64,000 bases of DNA from Prochilodus magdalenae (lineage: Eukaryota; Chordata; Actinopteri; Characiformes; Prochilodontidae). The notes beneath the pieces were generated by a model. The model made no database searches, was not told the DNA's origin, and worked only from the letters and a program-made list of their open reading frames with translations. Within the stretch, counting starts at the first letter, position 1. The number at the start of each line of letters is the position of its first letter. This document shows positions 1 to 11,430 of the stretch, piece by piece. The translations under genes and the position numbers were made by a program. The DNA lies in the NCBI GenBank assembly GCA_024036415.1, contig JAMWET010001907.1:81260-145259 (forward strand), in the 5' to 3' direction.

Positions 1-325
1 ATGAAATAGGACAGAGTTCAGGATCTAATGCAATCCATAAGCCTGTTGGTGATCCTATGCTGATCCTGTACTATTCATGCCCTGCACCTTTCAGTGTTTT
101 GCCTGCTCTGAAGATCCCACTCCTCACTTCAGGAAGGGCTTCGTAATTACCTGATAAGCTGGATAAGAAGTAACGGAGAGGGGACGATACCACCATACTG
201 AGGACAGTGGTCAGAGAGAGTGCTTTCCTTTAAATGGGGTTCAAGAACACTGAGCGATGAGCATCCATATGTGTTCAGGTGTGCTGTAAAATGTGGCCTA
301 ATGTGATCGTAGTATGTGCTCTGTG
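1..325. other. No recognised feature
   Basis: Ordinary single-copy-looking sequence with no gene or repeat that I recognise. Confidence 0.5.
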
Positions 326-327
326 CA

Positions 328-632
328 TCTGGAAGGAATCAACCGACAGGAATGAAACTTGGTGGGTAGGTTTGACATTGTGAGACATGCTAATGATTCA
401 AGGGATGTAAACATAGACGCACCTTATCGCTGTACCCAACTGACTCAGCAGCTAAGATCATGGATCAACATTTGGTGAGCAGTCATCCTGTTAATGCAGG
501 ACCACTGGGAGATGACTCCCAATGCCATTAACGCCAGGTCAACATAGCCAAAGACTGCAATGGTGTCATGGAGTGACTCAGAATAGCAGCAGGTCGTCTT
601 CAGTGACAAGTCCCGCTTTTATCTTGCTGTCA
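328..632 (+). mobile_element. Tc1-like transposon fragment (family B)
   Basis: Begins in the family B left end (AAGGAATCAACCGACAGGAA, then TGAAACTTGGTGGG) and reaches the transposase part before the DDE motif (CAGTGACAAGTCCCGC). Family B is my label for the most frequent Tc1-like element in the window. This copy has deletions and no intact frame. Confidence 0.7.
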
Positions 633-780
633 TCAGGGTCCTGAACAAGCTGTGAGCCTTTTACCAATACCACTGCACTCTGACTCTTTATTATTATTAA
701 TACTCTTAATATATCACAGCTATGGACAACATCACGGAGTCACTTTAAACAACATATATATACACACATACATATATACA

Positions 781-806
781 TATACCCACATATATTAATA
801 TATATA

Positions 807-840
<34 letters not shown>
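781..840. repeat. TA microsatellite
   Basis: A mostly (TA)n tract in the left half of the foldback element. A second tract at 1130-1168 lies just beyond its right arm. Confidence 0.9.
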
Positions 841-842
<2 letters not shown>

Positions 843-1088
843 TGGCTGTCCAATGAAAAACATGTATCTTCATTTTTGTTGATTTTGACTTTTATGCATC
901 GTTTGAACGCAGCACTTGCCAGTTATGTTGTGTGAAAATTTTATGAGGAATGGAATAACAGAAATTGCTCAAAACTGCTTGAATAAAAAGTCTGGTTCCA
1001 TTGACTTGCATTTAAACTACAGTAGGTTTTTGGCCTCTCCTGTAAAGTTGCCATTTTGGAGATACCTGCTTTTCATTGGACAGCGACG
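841..1088 (+). mobile_element. MITE (family M), full-length copy
   Basis: About 248 bases with imperfect inverted ends: left CTGTCCAATGAAAAACATGT, right GTTTTTCATTGGACAG-like. The same unit occurs at 46229-46475 and, in part, at 15228-15430, 15527-15733 and 26120-26305. It has no coding capacity. The flanks are TA-rich, so the target duplication is ambiguous. Confidence 0.65.
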
Positions 1089-1126
1089 ATATATGTCTGT
1101 TGTTTAAAGTGACTCCATGATGTTGT

Positions 1127-1168
<42 letters not shown>

Positions 1169-1172
<4 letters not shown>

Positions 1173-2086
1173 GGACAATGAAACTACACTGTCATATATG
1201 TGGGAATCTCCATGGGCTAAATTGGACCATATCTTCATTAATTGTAGTAGATATCCGATACAATATATCGGGGCCGATATTAACGTAATTTATACGTATC
1301 GGGTATCGGACGATGAATGCGGCCGATCCACTTAGCAATCCATTTTTCCAGTCCAACAGCTTGAGCTGCCAATAAACGCGCCGTAATGTTAACACTAAAC
1401 GCACCAGTGATCCGGATTCCAGTTTCCACAGTTTACCTTGAACCCCCCAGGAGCTTCAGTCTGCAGCTGGCTGAAAAATGGTATGGAAATTGGAAACGCC
1501 GACCAGGCCTGGTGGTCCAATCTCCAGCATCATTAATTTTGCACATTTGCAGCCATCGCTACTACAAGAGCAGACCGAAGTGTGAAGCAAGTCCTCACTG
1601 AGGTTAGCAGGTAAACTCCAGCAGAGAAGCACAGTTCACTGCTCAAAATACTCAGACGCAATGCGGATACACAACAGCCAGGTGATATGGGTGAAACTGG
1701 GCAATACCAGATGTTCAAAAGAGGACAGCAGATTGTCGGTATGAAGTAATGAACCTTTACGACAGTCTTGGACTCAGATGTGAGTCCAGCTGCGCATCTG
1801 TGACCAAGACAGCAAGTCTTTGTGATGTATCAAGAGCCACGGTATCCAGGGTAATGTCAGCATACCACCAAGAAGGACGAACCTCCACCAGCATCACGTA
1901 GTGACCTGGCCACTATCCTGCAAGAAGAATGGCTTAAACTCCCTCTGACCACTGTGCAGGACGCAGTATATGTCATTCCCAAGACCAACTGACGCTGTAT
2001 TGGCCGCAAAAGGAGGCCCTACACCATACTAATAAATGATTGTGGTCTAAAACCAGGTGTTTCAGTTTCATTGTCCAACCCCTGTA
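1169..2086 (+). mobile_element. Tc1-like transposon (family A), degraded and interrupted
   Basis: The left end matches the element at 5761 (GGACAATGAAACT; GGCTAAATTGGACCA) and the right end is complete (GTGTTTCAGTTTCATTGTCC, then AACCCCTGTA). Transposase-region sequence follows from about 1505 (GCAAGTCTTTGTGATGTATC) to CCAAGACCAACTGACGCTG. The catalytic core is deleted. At 1248-1500 there is foreign sequence, including a palindromic ATATCGGGGCCGATAT block seen in many fish repeats. Related elements are widespread in fishes and lampreys. Confidence 0.7.
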
Positions 2087-2089
2087 TGT

Positions 2090-2320
2090 ACATATCAGAA
2101 TATGTATATTTGTATATTTTGTATTTTGTGTATTTTGGTATTTATTTAACATATCTCTTTTATATCTCTTTATTTTAATATTTAGTATGTATATAATGTT
2201 GTCCTGCTGTAGAGTATCAACCTGAGCCTCACCACAAGCATTTCAATGCATGCATGTCCTGACATGTTGTGCAAATGACAAATAAACCTGAAACTTCAAA
2301 CCTGATGGAGATGTCCAATG
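2090..2320 (+). repeat. AT-rich sequence with a LINE-like 3' tail
   Basis: T-rich, degenerate TATTT sequence leads into GCAAATGACAAATAAACCTG at about 2270, typical of the 3' ends of truncated fish LINEs. The family is not certain. Confidence 0.35.
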
Positions 2321-2324
2321 TATC

Positions 2325-2682
2325 TTTGTGTACAGGCACCATGGTCAGCACCCAGATCAATGGTTTGTTGCCATATGCCACATGCCCAGAGTGCCCGGTG
2401 TCACTCCACCTGTGTAAGAATATTCAAGCTGCATGGGATGGATCATCACAGGACACCATTAGGAACTTCTACATCTCCATGCTGAGACGTCTGGCATGTT
2501 GGGTTAGCAAACACAGCGTTCCAACACCATACTGAGAGACAGACTTCTGTATGTGTAGCTCAATAAATATTGATCATATCAGCCTAAATGTATCATCAGT
2601 TATTGATCCTGCTAACCTTTATCTTCCTTCCCAACACCACTGCAATCCCACACTTCCTTTGGGTGCGGCTATTCTTTTGCTG
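2325..2682 (+). mobile_element. Tc1-like transposon fragment (family B), 3' part
   Basis: Contains the family B transposase tail (CTGCATGGGATGG, GGACACCATTAGGAACTTC), then ACTGAGAGACAGACTTCTGT and the right end up to GGGTGCGGCTATTCTTTT. Broken coding frame. Confidence 0.75.
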
Positions 2683-2689
2683 AATCCGG

Positions 2690-3600
2690 ATCCAGCTTCT
2701 TCAGGCACTAATTAGGTTCGGATATCAGCGAGAGGCAGCACTAGCATAACCTACAGTACTGATACCTGACCAATTCACCATTACATCACAGGAAACGAGG
2801 AGAGCCAGACTTAGCTCAGCCTTCATCCACCAAACCATCAGCGCTCCCTCATAATCTGTTATTACGGAGCTATTGATGAAGATACCTCATCCATCTCTCC
2901 TCCGCACTGACACAAACATAAACACATGCTCCAGATGTTGAGCATAAAAGTGCACGTACATGTACAGTGTGTCCGGCTCTTCCTCAGCGCATGAATGATG
3001 ATCCGTGAAGGAGAGTCGGCAGGTTGCAGGGGAGCGTGGAGCATTTACGAGCGAGTGTTTGGGAGTATTTATTAGTGGAATGTAAAAGGTAGGATTCAGC
3101 AGCCCTGCAGGGGTATAGGAGGTGAGCTCAGAAAGGGTTTAACAAGCAGCTGAGATCCAGGCAGGGGCCTAGAGACCCCCTCCGGTCCACCGCCTGTAAG
3201 CAGTCCAGAATACCTTGCATCCTTTCTTCTGAAAATCATACATCACTGCATGCAACTACTTCAACAACCCAAGAGGGAGCTGCCATTTTCCATTTAGCAA
3301 AGGGTTTTGGGGGAGTACCAGACTAATATGGGGTCTTTTTCATATATAGTAACACAGATGATAATCAGATGTACATTATGCAACACAGAGTAAGGAATAC
3401 GCACTGTTACGTAAGTCCTTTTTATGCTTTTCCAGTTTTCCTTCTTTTCCGTTCGTGTGTTTAAGCTTTGCGTGCATGTAGACCGTCTGCAAAGCTATAA
3501 AGCCCATACCAGTGGGAGAAACTCTCTCCCACAGAGAGTAAAAAAGGCTTGTTGGAATTCCAGCTCTTTTCTCTGTTACAAGATGACATCATCACGTAAC
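2690..3600. other. Non-coding, low-repeat stretch
   Basis: No gene or transposon recognised. 2800-3200 has balanced composition unlike the AT-rich repeats around it and could hold regulatory sequence, but nothing specific is visible. Confidence 0.35.
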
Positions 3601-3622
3601 ACAGTCCTTGTTGCCCACCTAC

Positions 3623-4090
3623 TGTTACACGGGGACAGGACGTAGAGACGGGATGCAAATGCACGTTTTAATGACGAAACAAACAAGAATAAACTAAACT
3701 AAACAACTATATACTAAACAAAACCAACGAAGCAACAAACTAAGAAACATTAAACCAGCTTACAAAAACAACTAACATGGGGACAAACGACCGGGAGGGA
3801 GAAAACAGACCAGAGGGAATATAAAACCTACGGACGAGGAGACAAAACGACGGGCATGGAAACAAGACACCAGCAGGGGAACAAACGCCAAGCAAGAACA
3901 AAGGGCACAACATGGAGTATAAAACAACAAGGGCTAACGAGAGACACCTGGGAAGGGGCGGAGCCAGAAACAGGTGAAGGGCCTGACAAGAGGGCGGAGA
4001 CAGGAGGAGCAAGAAACCAAAACAAACAAGACAGAAACAGAAAGCCAGATAAGACAGACAAACATGAACAGGACAGGGCAGGATGTGACA
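3623..4090 (-). mobile_element. Solo LTR with 5-bp target duplication
   Basis: A 468-base block starts TG and ends CA on both strands (TGTTACAC...GATGTGACA) and is flanked on both sides by CCTAC (3618-3622 and 4091-4095). This is the signature of an LTR retrotransposon insertion reduced to one LTR. On the minus strand it looks like a fish Gypsy-type LTR, with TATA-like sequences and a purine-poor end. The 154-codon minus frame and the 121-codon plus frame here are not genes. Confidence 0.75.
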
Positions 4091-4095
4091 CCTAC

Positions 4096-4880
4096 AAGCA
4101 AGCTTGGCACCCCTTACACAATGTGCAGCACCATGTTGGGGCAGAACTGCTGTGGTACTTGACCAATCAGAACAGAGTGGGTAAGCTGGCCAATCAGAGC
4201 ACATCAGGAGGCGGGGCTTGAAGACACAGGAGCTCTAACAGGAGCTGAATTCTAATTTACAGTATTGTGTTTTGGAAAGCTGAAGCATGTCTATCTTTTC
4301 TAGTGGCTCCCGAAAAACTAACATTATGAATATGATAATAAGCCTAATACAGAAGCATAATGAGCCCAAGTGGCAGGAATTTGGATTATTAAAGATACAT
4401 CACTGTGCACAAATCTAAAACACCTACGCATATAATCTAAAACGGGAACATGAGGGAATATTCTGGCTTGTTTTTAGACTGGGAGTTACAAGATGCAGAC
4501 CAGCCCACCCTTGAGCTCTGTCTTAAACTCCTGCTGCACATATTCTGTATTGCCTTTGTGCAAATAATAACCCAAATCTGCACATATTGATTTGATATTC
4601 ATTCATCTTATTGTTTGTATGATAGACTGAGATAACCAAGCGACTTAGCTAAAGCTATTATAAAACTCCTAAGAAATTAAAAACTCCTAAGAAATACTGA
4701 ATATAATATAAACTAATGCTAGCTAAACATATGAAAATGCTTCTTTAAGGGTTCTTTAGTAGAAGCAAGTGTTCTATTCAAAGTAAGAAGTTCCACATAG
4801 AAACATTTCCAGCCTATATGCTTCTTTACATTGCAAAATTTGTGTTTCTGGTTGATGCAGAATGTGTTGTATATGATTCT
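4096..4880. other. Non-coding sequence, no repeat recognised
   Basis: After the LTR comes a CCAATCAGA-rich segment (4160-4220; similar words occur near 26570). The rest is AT-rich and has no gene. Confidence 0.4.
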
Positions 4881-4883
4881 ATG

Positions 4884-5537
4884 TACACTCAAAAAGAACA
4901 GCTGCACCCAGAAGGAAGTGTGGGATTGCGGTGCTGTTGGGAAGGAAGATAAAGGTGACCAGGATCAATAACTGATGATACATTTAAACTGACATGATCA
5001 GTATTTATTGAGCTACGCATACAGAAGTCTGATTCTCAGTATGGTGTTGGGCCGCCATGTTTGTTAACGCAACATACCAGACATTTTGGCATTAATGGTT
5101 CTTAATGATGTCCTGCCATAATCCATCCCATGCAATTCAGTTGGGGTGGAGGTGGAGTGACACCAGGCCTTCTGGACAACAAACTGTTGGTCTTGCCGCT
5201 GACCACAGTGCCTCCTAACAAGGATTTGTTCAAGGCCTCCACCAAGACAAAAGCGGGACTCCATTGCAGTTACCAGCAACGTTGACAAAGTATTAAGGGC
5301 ATTCATGCACAAAGTCCTTCAAAGTGCAGCCCTCTGCCAATGGTGCTGGCACTAACAGGGTGACTCATGGCGGGCAACCCTGCTCGCTGAATGTCTGCAG
5401 TCAAGGCTGTTGGGTCAGCGGTGAAGCCTGAAATTTGAATCATACACATGACTCACAATGGCTGACCTACCCACCAAGTTTCATTCCAGTTGGTTGATTA
5501 CTTCTGGGGGCAGCCATTCTTTTAACAATGAGCGTGG
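4884..5537 (-). mobile_element. Tc1-like transposon (family B), inactive
   Basis: Runs from ACACTCAAAAAGAACAGCTG (right end on this strand) to ATTCTTTTAACAATGAG. It contains complements of the transposase words and a short minus frame resembling the FCLGGG...VRRHCGQR segment that follows the DDE aspartate. Multiple deletions. Confidence 0.75.
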
Positions 5538-5760
5538 AACTAAAAAGGGTTCTTCTGTTGTTGCCAGCCATTGCAATTGTAAAGCACTGTAATGCATGAT
5601 GTTGTAGCAGAGGAAGAATGCTTTTTGGTGCTATACAGAACCAATCCTACAGCCAGTCATTTAACAGACATGCATCTGGAATCTGCTTCTTTGCTTTCTA
5701 TTTTCTAAAAATGGTTCTACATAGAACTCAGGTAGAACCTACCACACGTACTATTACATC

Positions 5761-6297
5761 TACAGGGGTTGGACAATGAAACTGAAACACCTGGTTTTAG
5801 ACCACAGTCATTTATTAGTATGGTGTAGGGCCTCCTTTTGCAGCCAATACAGCGTCAGTTCGTCTTGGGAATGACGTATACTGCGTCCTGCACAGTGGTC
5901 AGAGGGATTTTAAGCCATTCTTCTTGCAGGATAGTGGCCAGGTCACTACGTGATGCTGGTGGAGGTTCGTCCTCCTTGGTGGTATGCTGACATTACCCTG
6001 GATACCGTGGCTCTTGATACATCACAAAGACTTGCTGTCTTGGTCACAGATGCGCCAGCAAGACGTGCACCAACAGTTTGTCCTCTTTTGAACTCTGGTA
6101 TGTCACCCATAATGCTGTGTGCATTGCAGTATTTTGAGCAGAACTGTGCTCTTACCTGCTAACTGAACCTTCACACTCTGCTCTTACTGGTGCAATGTGC
6201 AATTAATGAAGATTGGCCACCAGGCTGGTCCAATTTAGCCATGAGACCTCCCACACTGAAATGACAGGTGTTTCAGTTTCATTGTCCAACCCCTGTA
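5761..6297 (-). mobile_element. Internally deleted family A Tc1-like element with perfect ends
   Basis: 537 bases bounded by perfect 33-base inverted repeats that start TACAGGGGTTGGACAATGAA and continue ACTGAAACACCTG. The TA target is included in the ends. The middle joins the transposase C-terminal region (GAATGACGTATACTGCG) directly to the 5' region, with the catalytic core removed. It is a non-autonomous derivative that enzyme from an intact copy could mobilise. Confidence 0.85.
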
Positions 6298-6299
6298 GA

Positions 6300-7650
6300 T
6301 GGTACCACATCATCTGATGCAATTTTCTTATTCAAATTTCCATTTCATAAATTTAAACAGTGCAGCAGTTACACACAAGACTTCAGAACGCAACTGCTAC
6401 ATCATTTAAGGTGGAACGGGAAAGGAGGACGAGGAGTCAGCTTCTCTCTAATCTGTTTGTAATCTGTAAAAGTTTTCAGGCTGTATTTGGGTTCGTCCAA
6501 AATGTCAGCCCTAATGAAAGCTCTAATGAAAGCTAATGTACCGTTTGTACCCTATCAATCAGCAATTAGCAAACCTCATGCCCAAATCAACACACAATGG
6601 CCTCAAACTCGGTCAAGCGATCCCATATCGGCCTGCCTTTGGGGTTACTGATACTGTACGGACATAGACAAAACTACATCACATGGCTCAGGGTACTATT
6701 ACCATGTAGAGGCCTACATAGGCTGCATTGCTCCTCACACTCAAACCCATAAGTGTCTTTCCTTTCGCTCTACAAAGCCTTGCACACTGGAAGAGAGAAC
6801 CTTATTGTGCCTCTCCTCCACTGTTGGTGTAGGTGCCAGTGGCATTTCATTTCAGCAGCACGTTTCGTTCCAAGATGTCGTGCCTCACCAGTGTCTGACC
6901 TTCCACTGTGTCCTGTTCAGGGACAACAAGGCCAGTCATTGCCAATGGACTGAGCCAGTGCTACTAACGCGTTTCCACATTCAGCAACGCCTCTGCCTGT
7001 CTCACACCGGGTGATTCCCACCTTCAGAGCGAAAGTATGCGGACTGGGGGAAGACAAAGAGGCTTCCAGACACGCAGATCATGCCTCAGATCTGTGTCAT
7101 GCAAACTCTGACATGGTACAGGGCTCATGAGCGCGCACTGTTGAATCCTGATTAGCTGACTCTTAGTGACTCTGGCTTTAAGTTTGGTCACAGTGGCTTT
7201 CTTTCACAGATGCTGCCTCGTAATGGTGCTCAATGTGGCCTGGTGTCTCATCAGGGTGGCAACTTACATAACCCCAAAAGGAGGAGATCCCATCCCCAGA
7301 AGGAGGATGTCACAAATCATGGGGGGGGAGGGTCAGGCATTTGTGAGTCAGACAGGAGTTTACTAATTGCCTAGTATTTAGAGGGCTGACCTGCGGTTAG
7401 CTTGTAGGAGAGTCACGACGTCACATAACCTCGGTAAACCGATGAAATGCGAAGCATGCCGGCATGGACGTGAGCCAAAAGCAATATCATACTGTTAGTG
7501 AGTGAAGATTCTAAATAGTTCTAATAGGTGTCCATCCTGGTACAGCGCCAGACTGGGAGTTTAAAACCCGGACTGTCTGGTCTAAAACCGGACAGTTGGC
7601 CACCCTATGTCTGATGGATATCCTGAAAACAGTGTTAAACAATGATGAAT
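6300..7650. other. Non-coding sequence, no recognised feature
   Basis: No exon-like frame, transposon end or tandem repeat was seen in this stretch. Confidence 0.4.
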
Positions 7651-7651
7651 A

Positions 7652-7760
7652 TTTAATTTACATTTAAGGCATTTAGCAGACGCTCTTATCCAGAGCGACT
7701 TACAACCGTGCTCAGTGTTCAGTTGGATAATATTCCAGCTAGTAGGAAGTTTAGAGCCTA
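7652..7760 (-). mobile_element. tRNA-derived SINE (type 1), 3' fragment
   Basis: Contains the family's conserved tail read on the minus strand: AAGTCGCTCTGGATAAGAGC, then GTCTGCTAAATGCC. Fuller copies are at 23559, 40909, 47905 and 55868. Confidence 0.7.
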
Positions 7761-7927
7761 AAACTCACCATGAGCTCAGACACTGCCCGAACAGGGGGCC
7801 AGTGCTGATACCTAGAGAAAGGTCATTATAAGTGTAATACAAAGGTCATTTTATTTGGGTCATTATTACAAAGGTCAAATTATTTGAATTTTAAATATAA
7901 ACTGAAGATATGGCTGAAAGCAAACCA

Positions 7928-7995
7928 AATCTGCAATTTCCCCCTGGGATTAATAAAGTATTTCTGATTCTGATCTGATTCTGATTCTGAAATCT
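7928..7995 (+). mobile_element. LINE 3' tail with TTCTGA repeats
   Basis: AATTTCCCCCTGGGATTAAT leads into AAAGTATTTCTGATTCTGA repeats, the stem-loop plus short-repeat tail typical of L2/CR1-type LINEs in fish. Only the tail is left. Confidence 0.6.
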
Positions 7996-8003
7996 GTAAT
8001 CAT

Positions 8004-8115
8004 TGATATATATGTGTATATATATGTGTGTATATGTATGTATGTGTATATATGTATATATGTGTATATGTATGTATGTATGCATGTATGTGTGTATGTA
8101 TATATATGCATGTAT
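8004..8115. repeat. TATG/TGTA microsatellite
   Basis: Imperfect (TATG)n and (TGTATA)n tract. The short frames across it on both strands are composition artefacts. Confidence 0.9.
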
Positions 8116-8129
8116 GTGTCTATGTGATG

Positions 8130-8757
8130 TTATTGTGTGTGGGTGGTGGAGTTTTGTAAATTTCATTGAAGCTGTTGACACTGGCTTTTACAGCAACCTG
8201 CCTAGGGACTACGGATGAAAATGAGCTTTTTAGCTAACTCCGGCACATTTACATTGATGTAGAAACTGAAATGCTGATTAATGTGCACTGTCCCTGTTAA
8301 ATAAATAAATAAATAAAAAATTAAATTGCCACACGATACACACAATTTACACGTCTGCTAGAGCTCACTTACTTAAGTGCATTACGAAAAGATGGGTCTT
8401 CAGTCTGCGTTTGAAGACCGCGAGAGACTCCGCTGTTCTGACGCCCAGTGGGAGTTCATTCCACCATCTGGGAGCCAGGACAGAGAAGAGTCTGGACGCT
8501 TGTCTTCCATGTGTCCTCAGGGGTGGTGGTTCGAGTCGAGCTGTACTTGAGGCTTGAAGGGCTCGAGGTACAGATCGACTCTTCACCATTGCCATAAGGT
8601 AGGGAGGTGCTGGTCCGTTCTTGGCTTTGTAGGCCAGCATCAGAGTTTTAAATCTGATACGGGCAACAACAGGAAGCCAATGAAGGGAGCGCAGCAGTGG
8701 AGTGACGTGGGTGAACTTCCGAAAGTTGAAGATGAACTTCAATTCAACTTTCAATTC
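8130..8757 (-). mobile_element. L2-like LINE, 3' end of the reverse transcriptase ORF
   Basis: A minus-strand frame (8365-8754) contains HVTPLLRSLHWLPVVARIRF, YKAKNGPAPPYL, LFSVLAPRWWNELPLG and FKRRLKTHLF, the characteristic C-terminal tail of fish L2-type LINE ORF2. The polymerase domain is missing. 3' UTR-like sequence extends to about 8130 and includes an ATTT tract at 8298-8320. It is a 5'-truncated, dead copy and not a host gene. Confidence 0.85.
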
Positions 8758-8766
8758 AACTTACTG

Positions 8767-9260
8767 CAGTTTTTATGGTTATTATGGTTATACTCTTTTT
8801 GTTATACTCTTCTTCCCCTTCTTCTTCTTCTTCTTCTTCTTCTTCTTCATGTCTCCTTACACGTTCTTCTCTGTTAATTAGTCCCACAGTTTTCAAGATA
8901 TCGGCCATTCCAACTCCAAAACGTTTGGTCTGATTGAGGAATGTGCCACACTACTGTTATCCACATTGTATTATTACGGTTATGCTGCTATTGTTATATT
9001 CTTCTTCCTCTTCTTCATCTTCTTCATGTCTCCTTACACATTCTTCTCTGCTAATTAGTTCTTTAGCTTTCGTGATATCCACCGTTCCATTCTGTATTTC
9101 CATCAGGACATGCACATTTCCAGCTCTGCTTTTTTCTATTGGTCTGTTCCTATTCTGGAATGTTTGCTCCGATTGGGATGATGTCCTGGTATATAGTTGT
9201 TTTTCGGAAAAATATTTTTCAATTATGAATTTAATTCTTTGTTTTTTCCCATGAAAATGA
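8767..9260 (+). repeat. CTT-rich direct repeat of about 180 bases
   Basis: A segment with (CTT)n followed by CATGTCTCCTTACACGTTC and TTCTCTG(T/C)TAATTAGT occurs near 8842 and again near 9020. The two short frames through it are artefacts. Confidence 0.6.
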
Positions 9261-10430
9261 ATGGGGAGGACAAGCACACACCCATCTACTGTACGTCTGC
9301 TGAACTGACAGATGTTTTAGGGTAGACTCTAAACAAATTCAATGATGGTCCAACCCACACTTGTCTGTCTATCTTTATTTTATTCCATCCCTCGTTTTTC
9401 CCTTGAGTCCCATTCATTTTGACCTCCGCATTTAAACCCTATTGTCCTCAAACTCTAATCCATAGCAACACTGACCTGCACCCCTTTGTGTCATGTACCA
9501 TCCTTGTTTCTCTGATTCAGATTATTTAAGACTGATGTTTATTCTGGAACTGGTAACTACAAACTCCAACACTGGAGCTCCAAAGAAAGAGAAGTACAGT
9601 GCCTGCTACACTATGACTCTTCAGCCAACAGATGCTAGGTGCTCTAAGAGGTTTCACTGCAGTTCTGTAGGTTTGATCTGAATCCCATTGTTTACATCCC
9701 AAAATCCATTTACGGCTTTCAGTAATCACATCACCAACGGAAACGAGAAACAACCACTTTTAGCCGTAACAACTTCTTCTTGCGTGGGCCTTGAAAGACT
9801 GTACTGCAACTCGAGCATGGTCCTACGCTAATCCATCCTGCTCTGGTTGATGTTTAGTCTCATTGTCCCATAAGTCATATAGTTAGGCCTTCCCAAGGGG
9901 CCTCTTTCCAGAGCAACAATGCAGAGGACTGCAGCAAAACTGAGGTCTGGAGGATGTCTTGCTCTGTCCTCGAGACCTGAGGACATGTTTGTTTCAGGAA
10001 CCGGGCGGCTCATGTAATCTACACTCTGATGACAGAGTCTTTCCATGACGAATGAAGCCAGTGTGTCCCCCTGACAGTAATGACACGACTGAAAGTGAGA
10101 ACTGGGCAGAAGGACGAGACAAGGACAGTATAACGACTGATCTCACCGTCTCTGTATATTCTGGCTTTGCATGATTCCCTTATCAGCTTGAACACAATGA
10201 GACTGAATTACACCAACTGTGTCTTCCCCATTGAAAATGTCTTTAGGTCAGTTTGGGTGAAGTCTACAGCTGTTACTGCTGTTTTGCTAGACCTTCGATT
10301 TATTTCAATAACGATCAGTGTCACATTTATTATATGGTCAGAATTTATTATACTGTATTAGAACCTAGAATCCCAACCATAAACATATACACACGCTGAA
10401 TTACTTAAATACTTAAATACCAAAATATTA
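9261..10430. other. Non-coding sequence, no recognised feature
   Basis: No exon, transposon end or tandem array was recognised here. Confidence 0.4.
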
Positions 10431-10433
10431 TAC

Positions 10434-10738
10434 ACACTCATCATCAAAAAACAGTTGCCCCCAGAAAGGCGTCTGCCCTTAACACCACGTCAACGTCGAC
10501 AAAGACTGCGACTCAGAATGGCAGCGGGCCATCTTCAGTTATGCTGAGACGTCTGGCATGTGGTGTTAGCAAACACTGCGGTCCAACGCCATACTGAGAG
10601 ACAGACTTCTGTATTTGTAGCTCAATAAATATTGATCATATCAGTCTACATTTATTATCATTTATTGTTCCTGGTTATTTTTACTTTTATTCCCAACACC
10701 ACTGCAAACCCAAACTTCCTTCTGGGCACAACTATGTT
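10434..10738 (+). mobile_element. Tc1-like family B, internally deleted copy
   Basis: Left end ACTCATCATCAAAAAACAGT, a little of the middle (CTCAGAATGGCAGCGGG), then a jump to the right end (ATACTGAGAGACAGACTTCT). About 300 bases remain, a MITE-like deletion product. Confidence 0.7.
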
Positions 10739-10760
10739 CCAAAAAAATTTAAATATTTTT

Positions 10761-10803
10761 ATTTTGTTGAGGAGTTTAAAGGGTTAAAATTAAATAGATT
10801 TTC

Positions 10804-10849
<46 letters not shown>

Positions 10850-10877
10850 TATTTTTTTTTTTTTTTCAGAAAATCTA

Positions 10878-10912
<35 letters not shown>

Positions 10913-10969
10913 GAAATTCTTTTTTTTTAATTAAATAGATTTTCTGAATATATATATTCAGAAAATCTA

Positions 10970-11020
<51 letters not shown>

Positions 11021-11052
11021 GAAATTCTTTTTTTTTAATTAAATAGATTTTC

Positions 11053-11095
<43 letters not shown>

Positions 11096-11133
11096 TAAAT
11101 ATTATATATATAGATATATATTCAGAAAATCTA

Positions 11134-11184
<51 letters not shown>

Positions 11185-11292
11185 GAAAATCTTTTTTTTT
11201 TTAATTAAAATAGATTTTCTGAATATATATATATATATATATATATCATATAATATATATATTTAATTATATATATATTCAGAAAATCTATT

Positions 11293-11370
<78 letters not shown>

Positions 11371-11425
11371 GAAAATCTATTTAATTTTAACCCTTTAAAC
11401 TCATCAACAAAAAAAATATATTTAT
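10761..11425. mobile_element. AT-rich foldback element with repeated hairpin motifs
   Basis: Outer arms (10761-10810 and 11367-11416) are inverted repeats of about 48 bases with one mismatch (TTTAAAGGGTTAAAATTAAA, then TAGATTTTCTGAAT). Between them the words AATAGATTTTCTGAAT and ATTCAGAAAATCTATT alternate several times, separated by (TA)n runs. The whole block can fold into a chain of hairpins. It has no coding capacity. Confidence 0.65.
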
Positions 11426-11430
11426 AACAT

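Larger units (their letters stand above)
721..1131. mobile_element. Foldback element with a MITE in its centre
   Basis: Inverted arms at 721-760 and 1092-1131 match over about 33 bases with one mismatch (TATGGACAACATCA, then GGAGTCACTTTAAACAAC). They enclose TA-rich sequence and a separate MITE at 841-1088. This looks like a small non-autonomous DNA transposon whose AT centre received another insertion. Confidence 0.6.

Noticed and set aside
3740..4204. 154-codon minus frame rich in Leu, Cys and Phe (possible membrane protein)
   Set aside because: It falls inside a solo LTR defined by TG...CA ends and a CCTAC target duplication; its hydrophobic look comes from T-rich LTR sequence.
8365..8754. 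129-codon minus frame as a host gene
   Set aside because: The sequence is the C-terminal tail of an L2-type LINE ORF2, a 5'-truncated retrotransposon.
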